Source: Prevotella sp. (GTDB lineage Bacteria; Bacteroidota; Bacteroidia; Bacteroidales; Bacteroidaceae). Taken from it: a stretch of DNA of 6,787 nucleotides. Positions within the stretch are counted from its first letter, which is position 1. Every line of letters starts with the position of its first letter. The notes under the pieces were generated by a model, which had not been told where the DNA came from, ran no database searches, and saw nothing but the letters and a program-made list of their open reading frames with translations. The stretch spans positions 1-6,787 of the forward strand of contig JAJPYV010000306.1 in assembly GCA_021204735.1 (NCBI GenBank). Reading direction: 5' to 3'. This document shows positions 1 to 5,289 of this stretch, one piece after another. The position numbers and the translations under genes are program-made.

Positions 1-50
1 TGGCCAAGGGATTTTAAGTCCCTCGTGTCTACCAATTCCACCATTGCGGC
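1..50 (-). tRNA. tRNA-Leu(UAA), 5' part, cut by the window edge
   Basis: Read on the minus strand, this is the 5' half of a class II leucine tRNA. The acceptor strand GCCGCAA covers 50-44. It is followed by the D-arm, with the GGTAGAC block typical of bacterial tRNA-Leu. The anticodon stem AGGGA/TCCCT (23-19 pairing with 11-7) encloses the loop CTTAAAA (18-12), which puts the anticodon TAA at 16-14. The bases after it (6-1) begin the long variable arm. The T-arm and the 3' acceptor strand lie outside the window, so pairing of the acceptor stem cannot be tested. This tRNA decodes UUA and UUG leucine codons. A candidate promoter sits at 173-202, giving a leader of roughly 120 nt for RNase P to remove. 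Confidence 0.93.
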
Positions 51-172
51 ATTGTTTCTATTGTTCGTGTGGAGCATAACTCCTTGCCTTTCAGTGTTTT
101 ATGAGATGTATTGCAACTTGCTCTATCAAAGCTGAACTTTGAAAATTCAGTTGTTCACACTCCAAGCCATTG

Positions 173-202
173 CAAAGATATATTTATTTTTCGTAAAATC
201 AA
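173..202 (-). promoter_or_regulatory. Candidate Bacteroidetes-type promoter for the tRNA-Leu gene
   Basis: On the minus strand a -7 box TATCTTTG (180-173) matches the Bacteroidetes consensus TAnnTTTG. A TTG -33 element (202-200) lies exactly 19 bases upstream. Transcription would start near 169 and run towards the tRNA at 50. The promoter sits just past the stop codon of the lipoprotein gene. No clear terminator separates the two, so the tRNA could also be reached by read-through from the argH operon. Confidence 0.6.
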
Positions 203-236
203 ATATATTTACACATTTTAATACTATCAGGCAAAG

Positions 237-803
237 TTATTGCCCATTTACTACTGAAAGCACTCCAAAAGTACCTGTCGTACTTGCTCTATATCGTATT
301 AATTTGTCTCCTGCTTCGCCACTTGATACAATACCGTCATTGTTCATGTCGTATTCTCTCTGACATTTACTGCATTTTGCCTTTCCACTACTGTCCATGG
401 TGAGTGCATAACGTGGAAGGTAGTTCGATTTGTAACAATTGGGGCATTGGTAATCGTATGCGTAAAAAGTGGCTGGATTATTGAGGTTGCCATAACCTAC
501 AATGATACCTGTTCCATTGTAGGTCCCCATTTCTATCGTGCGGTTCTGGTCGATTGCTGTCATCGCTACAGTCTCTGTCTGTGTACTGGCGTTTGTCTCA
601 AACTTGAAATATGTGCCTGACACACAGATATGGCAGAATATACCTGGTGAGAGTTGATTCATCGCTGTTGCGAGAAGTGCACTCCTACTTGCTGTATTGT
701 CAAAAATGAAATAGCAAGAATATCCGCTGTATTCAAATTCTGTATCACCGCAGGATGTGAACAGCAACAGGAAGGCAACAATGTATAATGTGTATCTTTT
801 CAT
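237..803 (-). CDS. Small lipoprotein with Rieske-like/rubredoxin-like C-x2-C pairs
   Basis: The 188-residue product starts with a signal peptide: Lys/Arg at 2-3, a hydrophobic run at 5-15, and a lipobox-like FTSC with Cys18 as the lipidated residue. Acidic residues soon after Cys18 (D20, E22, E24) resemble the export signal that sends Bacteroidetes lipoproteins to the cell surface, so an outer-membrane site is likely. The C-terminal third carries CPNC (120-123) and CSKC (144-147). The text after it resembles the end of a Rieske fold, with cysteines where Rieske proteins have histidines, so zinc or a rubredoxin-like iron is more likely than a 2Fe-2S cluster. Residues 152-163 fit the EF-hand pattern DxNxDGxVSxxE. 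Another CxxC lies at 57-60. The gene starts two bases after the argH stop and so is probably co-transcribed. Its function is unknown, and the metal-binding call is inferred from motifs only. Confidence 0.85.
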   Translation of the reverse strand: MKRYTLYIVAFLLLFTSCGDTEFEYSGYSCYFIFDNTASRSALLATAMNQLSPGIFCHICVSGTYFKFETNASTQTETVAMTAIDQNRTIEMGTYNGTGIIVGYGNLNNPATFYAYDYQCPNCYKSNYLPRYALTMDSSGKAKCSKCQREYDMNNDGIVSSGEAGDKLIRYRASTTGTFGVLSVVNGQ

Positions 804-805
804 CT

Positions 806-2143
806 TTATTGTAATAATTTACGTTCTGCCTCTTCTACTTTTGCAAAACTGAAACCGGCAAGGCATTTTTCCATAAGAATCTTTATCTTGTCGTTGCAGA
901 GATTTCCCGCTGAGCCTTCATGTGTATGGTGTATGCTCTTATCTGGTACGAATGTGCCTGCTTCAATGTCAAGGCCTACTTTCTTATAAGCATCACGGAA
1001 AGGCATGCCGTTGGCGGTAAGACGATTTACTTCCTCAACTGAAAACATAAGGTCGTACATCGGGTTGTCGAGGATATTTTTGTTCACTTCCATCTTGTTG
1101 ATAATATATGCTGCCATGCGCAGGCAGTCTTTCAGCTCTCCGAATGCTGGCAAAAATGCTTCTTTGATTATTTGGAGGTCACGGAAATATCCGCATGGTA
1201 GGTTGTTCATAATCAACATGATTTGTTGTGGCAACGACTGTATCTTGTTGGCTTTCGCTCTGATTAGTTCGAAAACATCGGGATTTTTCTTGTGTGGCAT
1301 GATACTGCTACCTGTAGTACATTCTTTAGGTAGTTTTATGAAAGAGAAATTCTGACTGTTGAATAGACAGGCATCGAAAGCTAACTTGGCCAACGAACCG
1401 GCTATTGTCGCCATTGCGAAAGCTACATTGCGCTCCATCTTGCCTCGTCCCATTTGTGCATATACCACGTTGTAGTCCATTGAGTCGAAACCAAGCAGTT
1501 CGGTTGTCATACTACGGTTAAGAGGAAATGATGATCCATAACCTGCCGCACTTCCCAAAGGATTTCTGTTTGTCATGCGCCAGGCTGCCTGCAAAAACAG
1601 CATGTCATCGACAAGACTTTCTGCGTATGCTCCGAACCAAAGCCCGAAAGAACTGGGCATTGCTACCTGTAGGTGTGTGTAACCTGGCATCAGAACGTCT
1701 TTGTATGTGTTACTCTTCTCTATCAGTTCATCGAAAAGTACTTTCGTGAGTTCTGCAATCTCCTTTATCTCATTTCGGGTGAACAGCTTCAGGTCAACAA
1801 GCACTTGGTCATTGCGTGACCGCCCACTGTGTATTTTCTTGCCTATGTCGCCCAACTTGCGGGTAAGCATCAGTTCTACCTGCGAATGAACATCTTCTAC
1901 ACCATCCTCGATGACAAATTTCCCTTGCTCACAAGTGGCATAGATGTTTTTAAGTTCTGCAAGAAGTTGTCTCAGTTCTGCTTTTTCTAACAGCCCTATT
2001 GACTCTAACATTGTGATATGTGCCATAGAACCAAGCACGTCGTACTTGGCAAGATACATATCCATCTCACGGTCTCTGCCAACGGTAAAACGGTCTATTT
2101 CCTCGTTTATATCGTAGTTCTTGTCCCAAAGTTTTGATGTCAT
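806..2143 (-). CDS. argH: Argininosuccinate lyase
   Basis: This enzyme splits argininosuccinate into arginine and fumarate, the last step of arginine synthesis, as a cytoplasmic homotetramer. The 445-residue protein is full length for the aspartase/fumarase superfamily. Conserved blocks appear in order: SGRSRNDQ at 106-113, the THLQ block with His157 (the family's catalytic histidine region) at 156-159, and the signature GSSIMPHKKNPD at 278-289, whose mobile loop carries the catalytic serine. The start gives MTSKLWDKNY, a normal N-terminus for the family. The upstream 207 bp are repeat-rich, with no strong promoter match, so transcription may come partly from pyrE. The lipoprotein gene follows after two bases, with no Shine-Dalgarno sequence between them, which suggests a shared transcript. 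Identification is secure. Confidence 0.98.
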   Translation of the reverse strand: MTSKLWDKNYDINEEIDRFTVGRDREMDMYLAKYDVLGSMAHITMLESIGLLEKAELRQLLAELKNIYATCEQGKFVIEDGVEDVHSQVELMLTRKLGDIGKKIHSGRSRNDQVLVDLKLFTRNEIKEIAELTKVLFDELIEKSNTYKDVLMPGYTHLQVAMPSSFGLWFGAYAESLVDDMLFLQAAWRMTNRNPLGSAAGYGSSFPLNRSMTTELLGFDSMDYNVVYAQMGRGKMERNVAFAMATIAGSLAKLAFDACLFNSQNFSFIKLPKECTTGSSIMPHKKNPDVFELIRAKANKIQSLPQQIMLIMNNLPCGYFRDLQIIKEAFLPAFGELKDCLRMAAYIINKMEVNKNILDNPMYDLMFSVEEVNRLTANGMPFRDAYKKVGLDIEAGTFVPDKSIHHTHEGSAGNLCNDKIKILMEKCLAGFSFAKVEEAERKLLQ

Positions 2144-2191
2144 CGTTTCAGTAGCCTTTTCGGTATATTTTATTTTAATGTTTTTTTATTT

Positions 2192-2235
2192 TAATGTATA
2201 TTATATATAATAATGTATATTATATATAATAATGT
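2192..2235. repeat. 19-bp AT-rich tandem repeat, 2.3 copies, able to form a hairpin
   Basis: Two identical 19-bp units, TAATGTATATTATATATAA, occupy 2192-2210 and 2211-2229. A partial third copy (TAATGT) ends at 2235. Within them 2200-2209 and 2221-2230 are exact reverse complements around an 11-base loop, so the DNA or RNA can fold. The tract lies 48-100 bp upstream of the argH start, in its probable leader. Confidence 0.85.
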
Positions 2236-2238
2236 GTA

Positions 2239-2269
2239 GAAGATTAGCAGAATTTAAGTAAGCCCTCAA
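2239..2269 (-). promoter_or_regulatory. Weak candidate promoter for argH
   Basis: The best match to a Bacteroidetes promoter upstream of argH is TAATCTTC (2246-2239), with a TTG 20 bases upstream (2269-2267). The -7 box matches TAnnTTTG at only four of its six fixed positions. The -33 element lies inside the 24-bp repeat. I found no exact TAnnTTTG in this spacer, so argH may depend on read-through from pyrE or on a divergent promoter. Confidence 0.2.
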
Positions 2270-2322
2270 GCAATAATTTAAGTAAGCCCTCAAGCAATAA
2301 TTTAAGCAAGGAGCCAAGCAAG
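2251..2322. repeat. 24-bp tandem repeat, three copies
   Basis: Copies lie at 2251-2274 and 2275-2298, which are identical, and at 2299-2322, which differs at six positions. The unit starts AATTTAAGTAAGCCCTCAAG and ends CAAT. It contains no open frame of note. It forms part of the spacer between the SRPBCC gene and argH. Confidence 0.85.
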
Positions 2323-2326
2323 AACG

Positions 2327-2353
2327 AATTTTTAATTTTTAATTTTTAATTTA
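2327..2353. repeat. 7-bp AATTTTT tandem repeat
   Basis: Three exact AATTTTT units (2327-2347) are followed by a decayed copy that runs into the stop codon of the SRPBCC gene at 2351-2353. Low-complexity tracts of this kind are common between genes in AT-rich Bacteroidales. No terminator hairpin is attached to it. Confidence 0.7.
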
Positions 2354-2773
2354 ATTATAAGGAATAATCGCCAGCGCATCTGCCACTTGTTCAATCATCT
2401 CCTGAAGTCTGTTTCCAATCATCGGCTTTAAAAAAATAGGAATATCTGCTTTTAAAGTCAGTCGCATTTTACAGGTTGCGTCTGTAACGGGCAGAAGTTG
2501 AATCCAAAGTGTAAGAGGAACAGGCGAGTCTGTGGTCTCAAACTTTATGCATTTCGGTTCTTCCCGTTCTATTACTCTTAGTGTTATAGTCCCTATTGGG
2601 GATATGCTGATTGAAACACTGTCCCGGTCGAAAGTCAAGTCTTTTATCTCGTTGAGCTGTTCGAGGGGAATGCGGTCTTTCACCTTCTCGATATTCTCAA
2701 GATTGCTGAGTTTGTCATATACTGTTTCCTGTGGATAAGGAATTTGTTTTATGCTACTTTCGTATTTGCTCAT
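2351..2773 (-). CDS. SRPBCC-fold (START/polyketide-cyclase-like) small protein
   Basis: The 140-residue soluble protein has no signal peptide or membrane segment. Its layout fits the SRPBCC helix-grip fold. A first strand (SSIKQIPYP, 6-14) leads to a helix with the family's typical 'VYDKLSNLENI' start (18-28). Alternating strands follow (about 53-109), including SVSISISPIGTITLRVIE, and an amphipathic C-terminal helix (115-136) closes the fold. Such proteins enclose a hydrophobic pocket and often bind lipids or other small ligands. No catalytic residue can be assigned here. The gene begins 23 bp after pyrE and is probably on the same transcript. From memory, a small protein of this family sits beside pyrE in other Bacteroidales, which hints at a conserved but unknown link. 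The fold call is moderately firm and the ligand is unknown. Confidence 0.85.
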   Translation of the reverse strand: MSKYESSIKQIPYPQETVYDKLSNLENIEKVKDRIPLEQLNEIKDLTFDRDSVSISISPIGTITLRVIEREEPKCIKFETTDSPVPLTLWIQLLPVTDATCKMRLTLKADIPIFLKPMIGNRLQEMIEQVADALAIIPYN

Positions 2774-2796
2774 GGTTGTTTCTTGAATTTGTTTAT

Positions 2797-3429
2797 TTAT
2801 TTTTTCCAGTTTGCAGGGTCTTTACGCCATTCGTGAAGCAGAATCGTATCTTCTTTTGCTATATAACCTGTTTCTAAAGCTTGTTCAACCACATGCTCAT
2901 AATCGGTCAGAGTTACAAGTTTTACGCCTGCTTCTTCAAACGCTTGTTTTGCTATCGGGAAACCATAAGTGTATGAAGCTACCATACCAACAACATCTCC
3001 GCCTGCTTGTCGTATTGCCTCAACTGCCTTAAGACTACTGCCACCGGTACTTATCAAATCTTCTATTACAACAATCTTACTGCCTGACTTGAACTCTCCT
3101 TCTATTAAGTTGCCCATGCCATGGTCTTTTGCCTTACTGCGAACATAGACAAACGGCAGATTCAGTTCATCGGCAACGAGTGCTCCCTGGGCAATGGCTC
3201 CCGTAGCAACTCCTGCCACGACTTCTGCCTCCGGAAAATATTTCAGAACGTTGTGAACAAGTTCAATTTTTACGTAGTTGCGTAATTCCGGGTATGAGAG
3301 TGCCTTGCGGTTATCACAGTAGAAAGGCGATTTCCACCCGGAAGCCCACGTAAAAGGGTCATTCGGCTGTAGTTTTATGGCATGTATTGCCAATAATTTT
3401 GAAGCAAATGCTTTTTTTGAGGTATCCAT
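2797..3429 (-). CDS. pyrE: Orotate phosphoribosyltransferase
   Basis: This enzyme joins orotate to PRPP to give OMP, the fifth step of pyrimidine synthesis, in the cytoplasm as a dimer. Numbered from the start chosen here (MDTSKK, 210 residues), the PRPP-binding loop VVIEDLISTGGSS is at 120-132 and the flexible catalytic loop RSKAKDHG at 97-104. GVATGAIAQGA (73-83) and the N-terminal FTWASGWKSPFYCDNR block are also typical of the family. The open frame extends up to 3483, but the promoter's -7 box at 3454-3461 lies downstream of that ATG, so the longest start cannot be used. ATGs at 3438 (213 residues) and 3429 both remain possible. I prefer 3429 because it leaves a leader of about 20 nt and, from memory, matches the length of Bacteroides relatives. 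The gene heads a likely operon with the SRPBCC gene. Confidence 0.95.
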   Translation of the reverse strand: MDTSKKAFASKLLAIHAIKLQPNDPFTWASGWKSPFYCDNRKALSYPELRNYVKIELVHNVLKYFPEAEVVAGVATGAIAQGALVADELNLPFVYVRSKAKDHGMGNLIEGEFKSGSKIVVIEDLISTGGSSLKAVEAIRQAGGDVVGMVASYTYGFPIAKQAFEEAGVKLVTLTDYEHVVEQALETGYIAKEDTILLHEWRKDPANWKK

Positions 3430-3453
3430 ATATTTCATTTCATTTTCTTCGTG

Positions 3454-3485
3454 CAAAAATAGTGCAAACCAATTGAAATACAAAA
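3454..3485 (-). promoter_or_regulatory. Promoter of pyrE
   Basis: Minus-strand TATTTTTG (3461-3454) is an exact TAnnTTTG -7 box. A TTTTG (3485-3481) holding the -33 TTG lies 19 bases upstream. The predicted RNA start is near 3448-3450. TTTGCAC occurs twice, 11 bp apart (3468-3462 and 3457-3451), and the downstream copy overlaps the -7 box. The -33 element lies inside a 35-bp palindrome. Both are possible regulator sites. Confidence 0.7.
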
Positions 3486-3509
3486 TAAAAAAGTTTTATT
3501 TTGTATTTC
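3475..3509. promoter_or_regulatory. 35-bp perfect palindrome over the pyrE -33 box and ATPase stop codon
   Basis: GAAATACAAAATAAAA (3475-3490) and its exact reverse complement (3494-3509) flank a three-base centre, AAG. In RNA made from either strand it would form a 16-bp stem, so it could help end the ATPase transcript, though its pairs are mostly A-U and no separate U-tract follows. Because it also contains the pyrE -33 TTG, a role as an operator for a dimeric regulator is an alternative. Its last base is the G of the ATPase TAG stop. Confidence 0.75.
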
Positions 3510-4879
3510 TACAACAGAGGTGTCATATATAAAGGTAGGTACGTAATGCCATTTTCTTCTTTTAGGTCGCCATCATGGAGCACGTATGGCGTCGATAGTT
3601 GGTTGCTGTATTTGGCTATGCACTTTTTCAAGGATTTGAGTGTGTATCTTTTCCCTGATTTAACTTCAATGGGGGATATATTATGGCGACTTGTGGTCTT
3701 TGCCTTGGCAATAAGGAAGTCGATTTCCATGCGCTCTTCGTTGGATGTCTTAGAACTGTTGCTGTAGAAATAGAGCTTATGGCCCGAAGCATGCAACATT
3801 TGGGCAACAATGTTTTCTACAAGCATCCCTTCGTTGACTTCCAATTTATCAAACAACAGCTTTTTGTATAGTTCTTCACTTACTATGCCTCTTTCATCAA
3901 AAGCAAGACTGATAAGTAAACCTGTATCTCCCATATAGCATTTTAGGGTGGTTCGTTCTTCATTCAATTTCAATCCAATACTTGGCTCTGTGGAGTTATA
4001 ACAACAATTAATGATTTTTGCATCACTCAACCAGAAAAAAGCATCTTTATAGTCACGCATTCGGGCATTGTCTTGCAATGCTTTCAATTTGAACTTCTTT
4101 TCGTGCTTTTGCAACTGACCGGGAATTTCGTCAAAGATAGCTGCTACTTTCGTTTCTTGACCTTCGGCATATTTTTTTATGTCATTTCTATACAACGCTA
4201 AAATATCTCGTTTTACTTCATCTACTTTTTCAAAATTTTTTGTTTCCACGAATTTGGCTACTGCTTGTGGCATGCCGCCTACAATGAGGTAATTCCTGAA
4301 ATAGTCCATTGCTTTGCGGTGGAACGTGCTCATAGGTATTTTCTTTATAAAATGTCGCTTTATGAACGGCATTATCATCTCGTCGTTCATTGCCCATAAA
4401 AATTCTTCGAAATCCATAGGATTCATTTCTATAGCGTGTTCCTCACTGGGTATCATAATGTCTTTCACGTTTTTCTTTATGGAGATAAGCGAACCGGTTT
4501 CGATATAATCAAAGCGATGGTCGGCAACTAAATGCTTGATGGCGGCACGGGCACGGGGACAAAACTGCACTTCATCGAAAATAATAAGCGATTGTGCTTC
4601 TTCGTCTGCATTTTTTCGTGGTATCAACTTGCGCTTGAAATAAACTTCTAAATTCGTGAATAGGGTGTCAAGATCGTCAAGATATATATTGAAAAACTCC
4701 ATCACCGACGGATTTACTTTGCTGAAATCTAATAGAATATAACTTTTGTATTCTTTACGTGCAAACTCTTCTACAATATAGCTTTTGCCGATACGACGTG
4801 CTCCCTCAATCAAAAGGGCTACATCGCCCTTTCTGTTTTGCTTCCAATCAAGCATTATTTGGTATATCTTTCGCTTCAT
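3509..4879 (-). CDS. AAA-family ATPase with DUF4143/nuclease-like C-terminal domain
   Basis: The 456-residue cytoplasmic protein has a P-loop ATPase domain: Walker A GARRIGKS at 26-33, Walker B LIIFDEVQ at 98-105 (D102, E103) and a sensor-like ETGS at 127-130. A middle helical region with the family block YLIVGGMPQAV (197-207) follows. The C-terminal DUF4143-type domain begins near EGMLVENIVAQML (350-362) and carries EID (385-387) followed by IEVKSGK (404-410). That spacing matches a PD-(D/E)xK nuclease core, with D387, E405 and K407 as candidate catalytic residues. The family is abundant in Bacteroidetes and its cellular role is poorly known. The length is complete and both motif sets are intact. 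The gene is probably a single-gene unit, set apart by the hairpin at 5221-5265 and the palindrome at 3475-3509. A nine-copy repeat array covers its promoter and leader, which points to control by a repeat-binding protein, possibly itself. An AAGAAG lies just before the ATG. Confidence 0.93.
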   Translation of the reverse strand: MKRKIYQIMLDWKQNRKGDVALLIEGARRIGKSYIVEEFARKEYKSYILLDFSKVNPSVMEFFNIYLDDLDTLFTNLEVYFKRKLIPRKNADEEAQSLIIFDEVQFCPRARAAIKHLVADHRFDYIETGSLISIKKNVKDIMIPSEEHAIEMNPMDFEEFLWAMNDEMIMPFIKRHFIKKIPMSTFHRKAMDYFRNYLIVGGMPQAVAKFVETKNFEKVDEVKRDILALYRNDIKKYAEGQETKVAAIFDEIPGQLQKHEKKFKLKALQDNARMRDYKDAFFWLSDAKIINCCYNSTEPSIGLKLNEERTTLKCYMGDTGLLISLAFDERGIVSEELYKKLLFDKLEVNEGMLVENIVAQMLHASGHKLYFYSNSSKTSNEERMEIDFLIAKAKTTSRHNISPIEVKSGKRYTLKSLKKCIAKYSNQLSTPYVLHDGDLKEENGITYLPLYMTPLL

Positions 4880-4894
4880 AAATCTTCTTTTTTA

Positions 4895-5161
4895 CACCTT
4901 TTCTCACTTTTTATTGCTGCAAATTTACACCTTTTCGCGTTTTTCACAAAATTATTTGCACCTTTTCCAAGTTTTTAAAAGCTAAAATTTACACCTTTTC
5001 GCATTTTTCACAAAATTATTTGCACCTTTTCCAAGTTTTCAAAAGCTAAAATTTACACCTTTTCCAAGTTTTAAAAAGCTAAAATATACACCTTTTCCAA
5101 GTTTTCAAAAAGTTATTTGCACCTTTTCCAAGTTTTTAAAAGCTGAAATATACACCTTTTC
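4895..5161. repeat. Iteron-like array: nine CACCTTTTC cores at 31/33-bp spacing
   Basis: Exact CACCTTTTC cores start at 4895, 4928, 4959, 4992, 5023, 5056, 5089, 5120 and 5153. The steps are 33, 31, 33, 31, 33, 33, 31 and 33 bp, close to three helical turns, so all cores face one side of the DNA. Cores preceded by TTATTTG (numbers 3, 5 and 8) are always 31 bp after their neighbour. Cores preceded by A-rich DNA ending in TA are 33 bp after theirs. Most cores continue as CCAAGTTTT and then AAAAGCT or AAAAGTT. An inverted partial copy (GGTGTAATA, 5172-5180) closes the far end. In the ATPase reading direction the core is GAAAAGGTG, and the nearest copy is 15 bp before the start codon. Confidence 0.93.
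4920..4951 (-). promoter_or_regulatory. Promoter of the ATPase gene, embedded in the repeat array
   Basis: Minus-strand TAAATTTG (4927-4920) is an exact TAnnTTTG box. TTTTG (4951-4947) lies 19 bases upstream. The spacer contains the second array core (4928-4936), directly against the -7 box. The first core would fall inside the leader of about 35 nt. Any protein bound to these cores should therefore affect initiation. Confidence 0.65.
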
Positions 5162-5220
5162 CAAGTTTTCTGGTGTAATATATTAAACTTTTTGCATTAT
5201 ATGGGGAAAAGAAAAACAAT

Positions 5221-5265
5221 AAAAAATTATGATTACATATATTATTAATGTAATCATAATTTTTT
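5221..5265 (-). terminator. Hairpin terminator after fucO
   Basis: AAAAAATTATGATTACAT (5221-5238) and its exact reverse complement (5248-5265) form an 18-bp stem with a nine-base loop, 24 bp past the fucO stop. The A/T ends of the stem supply a U-tract in either direction. The symmetry would also stop transcription from the opposite strand. It separates fucO from the ATPase cassette. Confidence 0.75.
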
Positions 5266-5289
5266 AATTCTTGTATAAAACTGTGTTTA

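Noticed and set aside
1..43. A plus-strand tRNA with anticodon TTA, which would read a stop codon
   Set aside because: The plus strand has no T-arm after the stem. The minus strand gives a standard tRNA-Leu D-arm and a TAA anticodon.
139..363. Plus-strand open frame of 74 codons near the tRNA
   Set aside because: It overlaps the tRNA promoter region and the 3' end of the lipoprotein gene, and its composition is that of AT-rich non-coding DNA.
1005..1355. Plus-strand open frame of 116 codons
   Set aside because: It lies wholly antisense within argH, and its product resembles no family and has no promoter. It is a shadow of argH codons.
4895..5161. Repeat array read as a CRISPR array
   Set aside because: The conserved core is only 9 bp and the DNA between cores is itself repeated, so there are no unique spacers. 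No cas gene is present, and the array overlaps a promoter.
3509..5181. ATPase plus array as an insertion sequence or transposon
   Set aside because: No transposase, terminal inverted repeats or target duplication could be seen around it. Accessory insertion remains possible but unproven.
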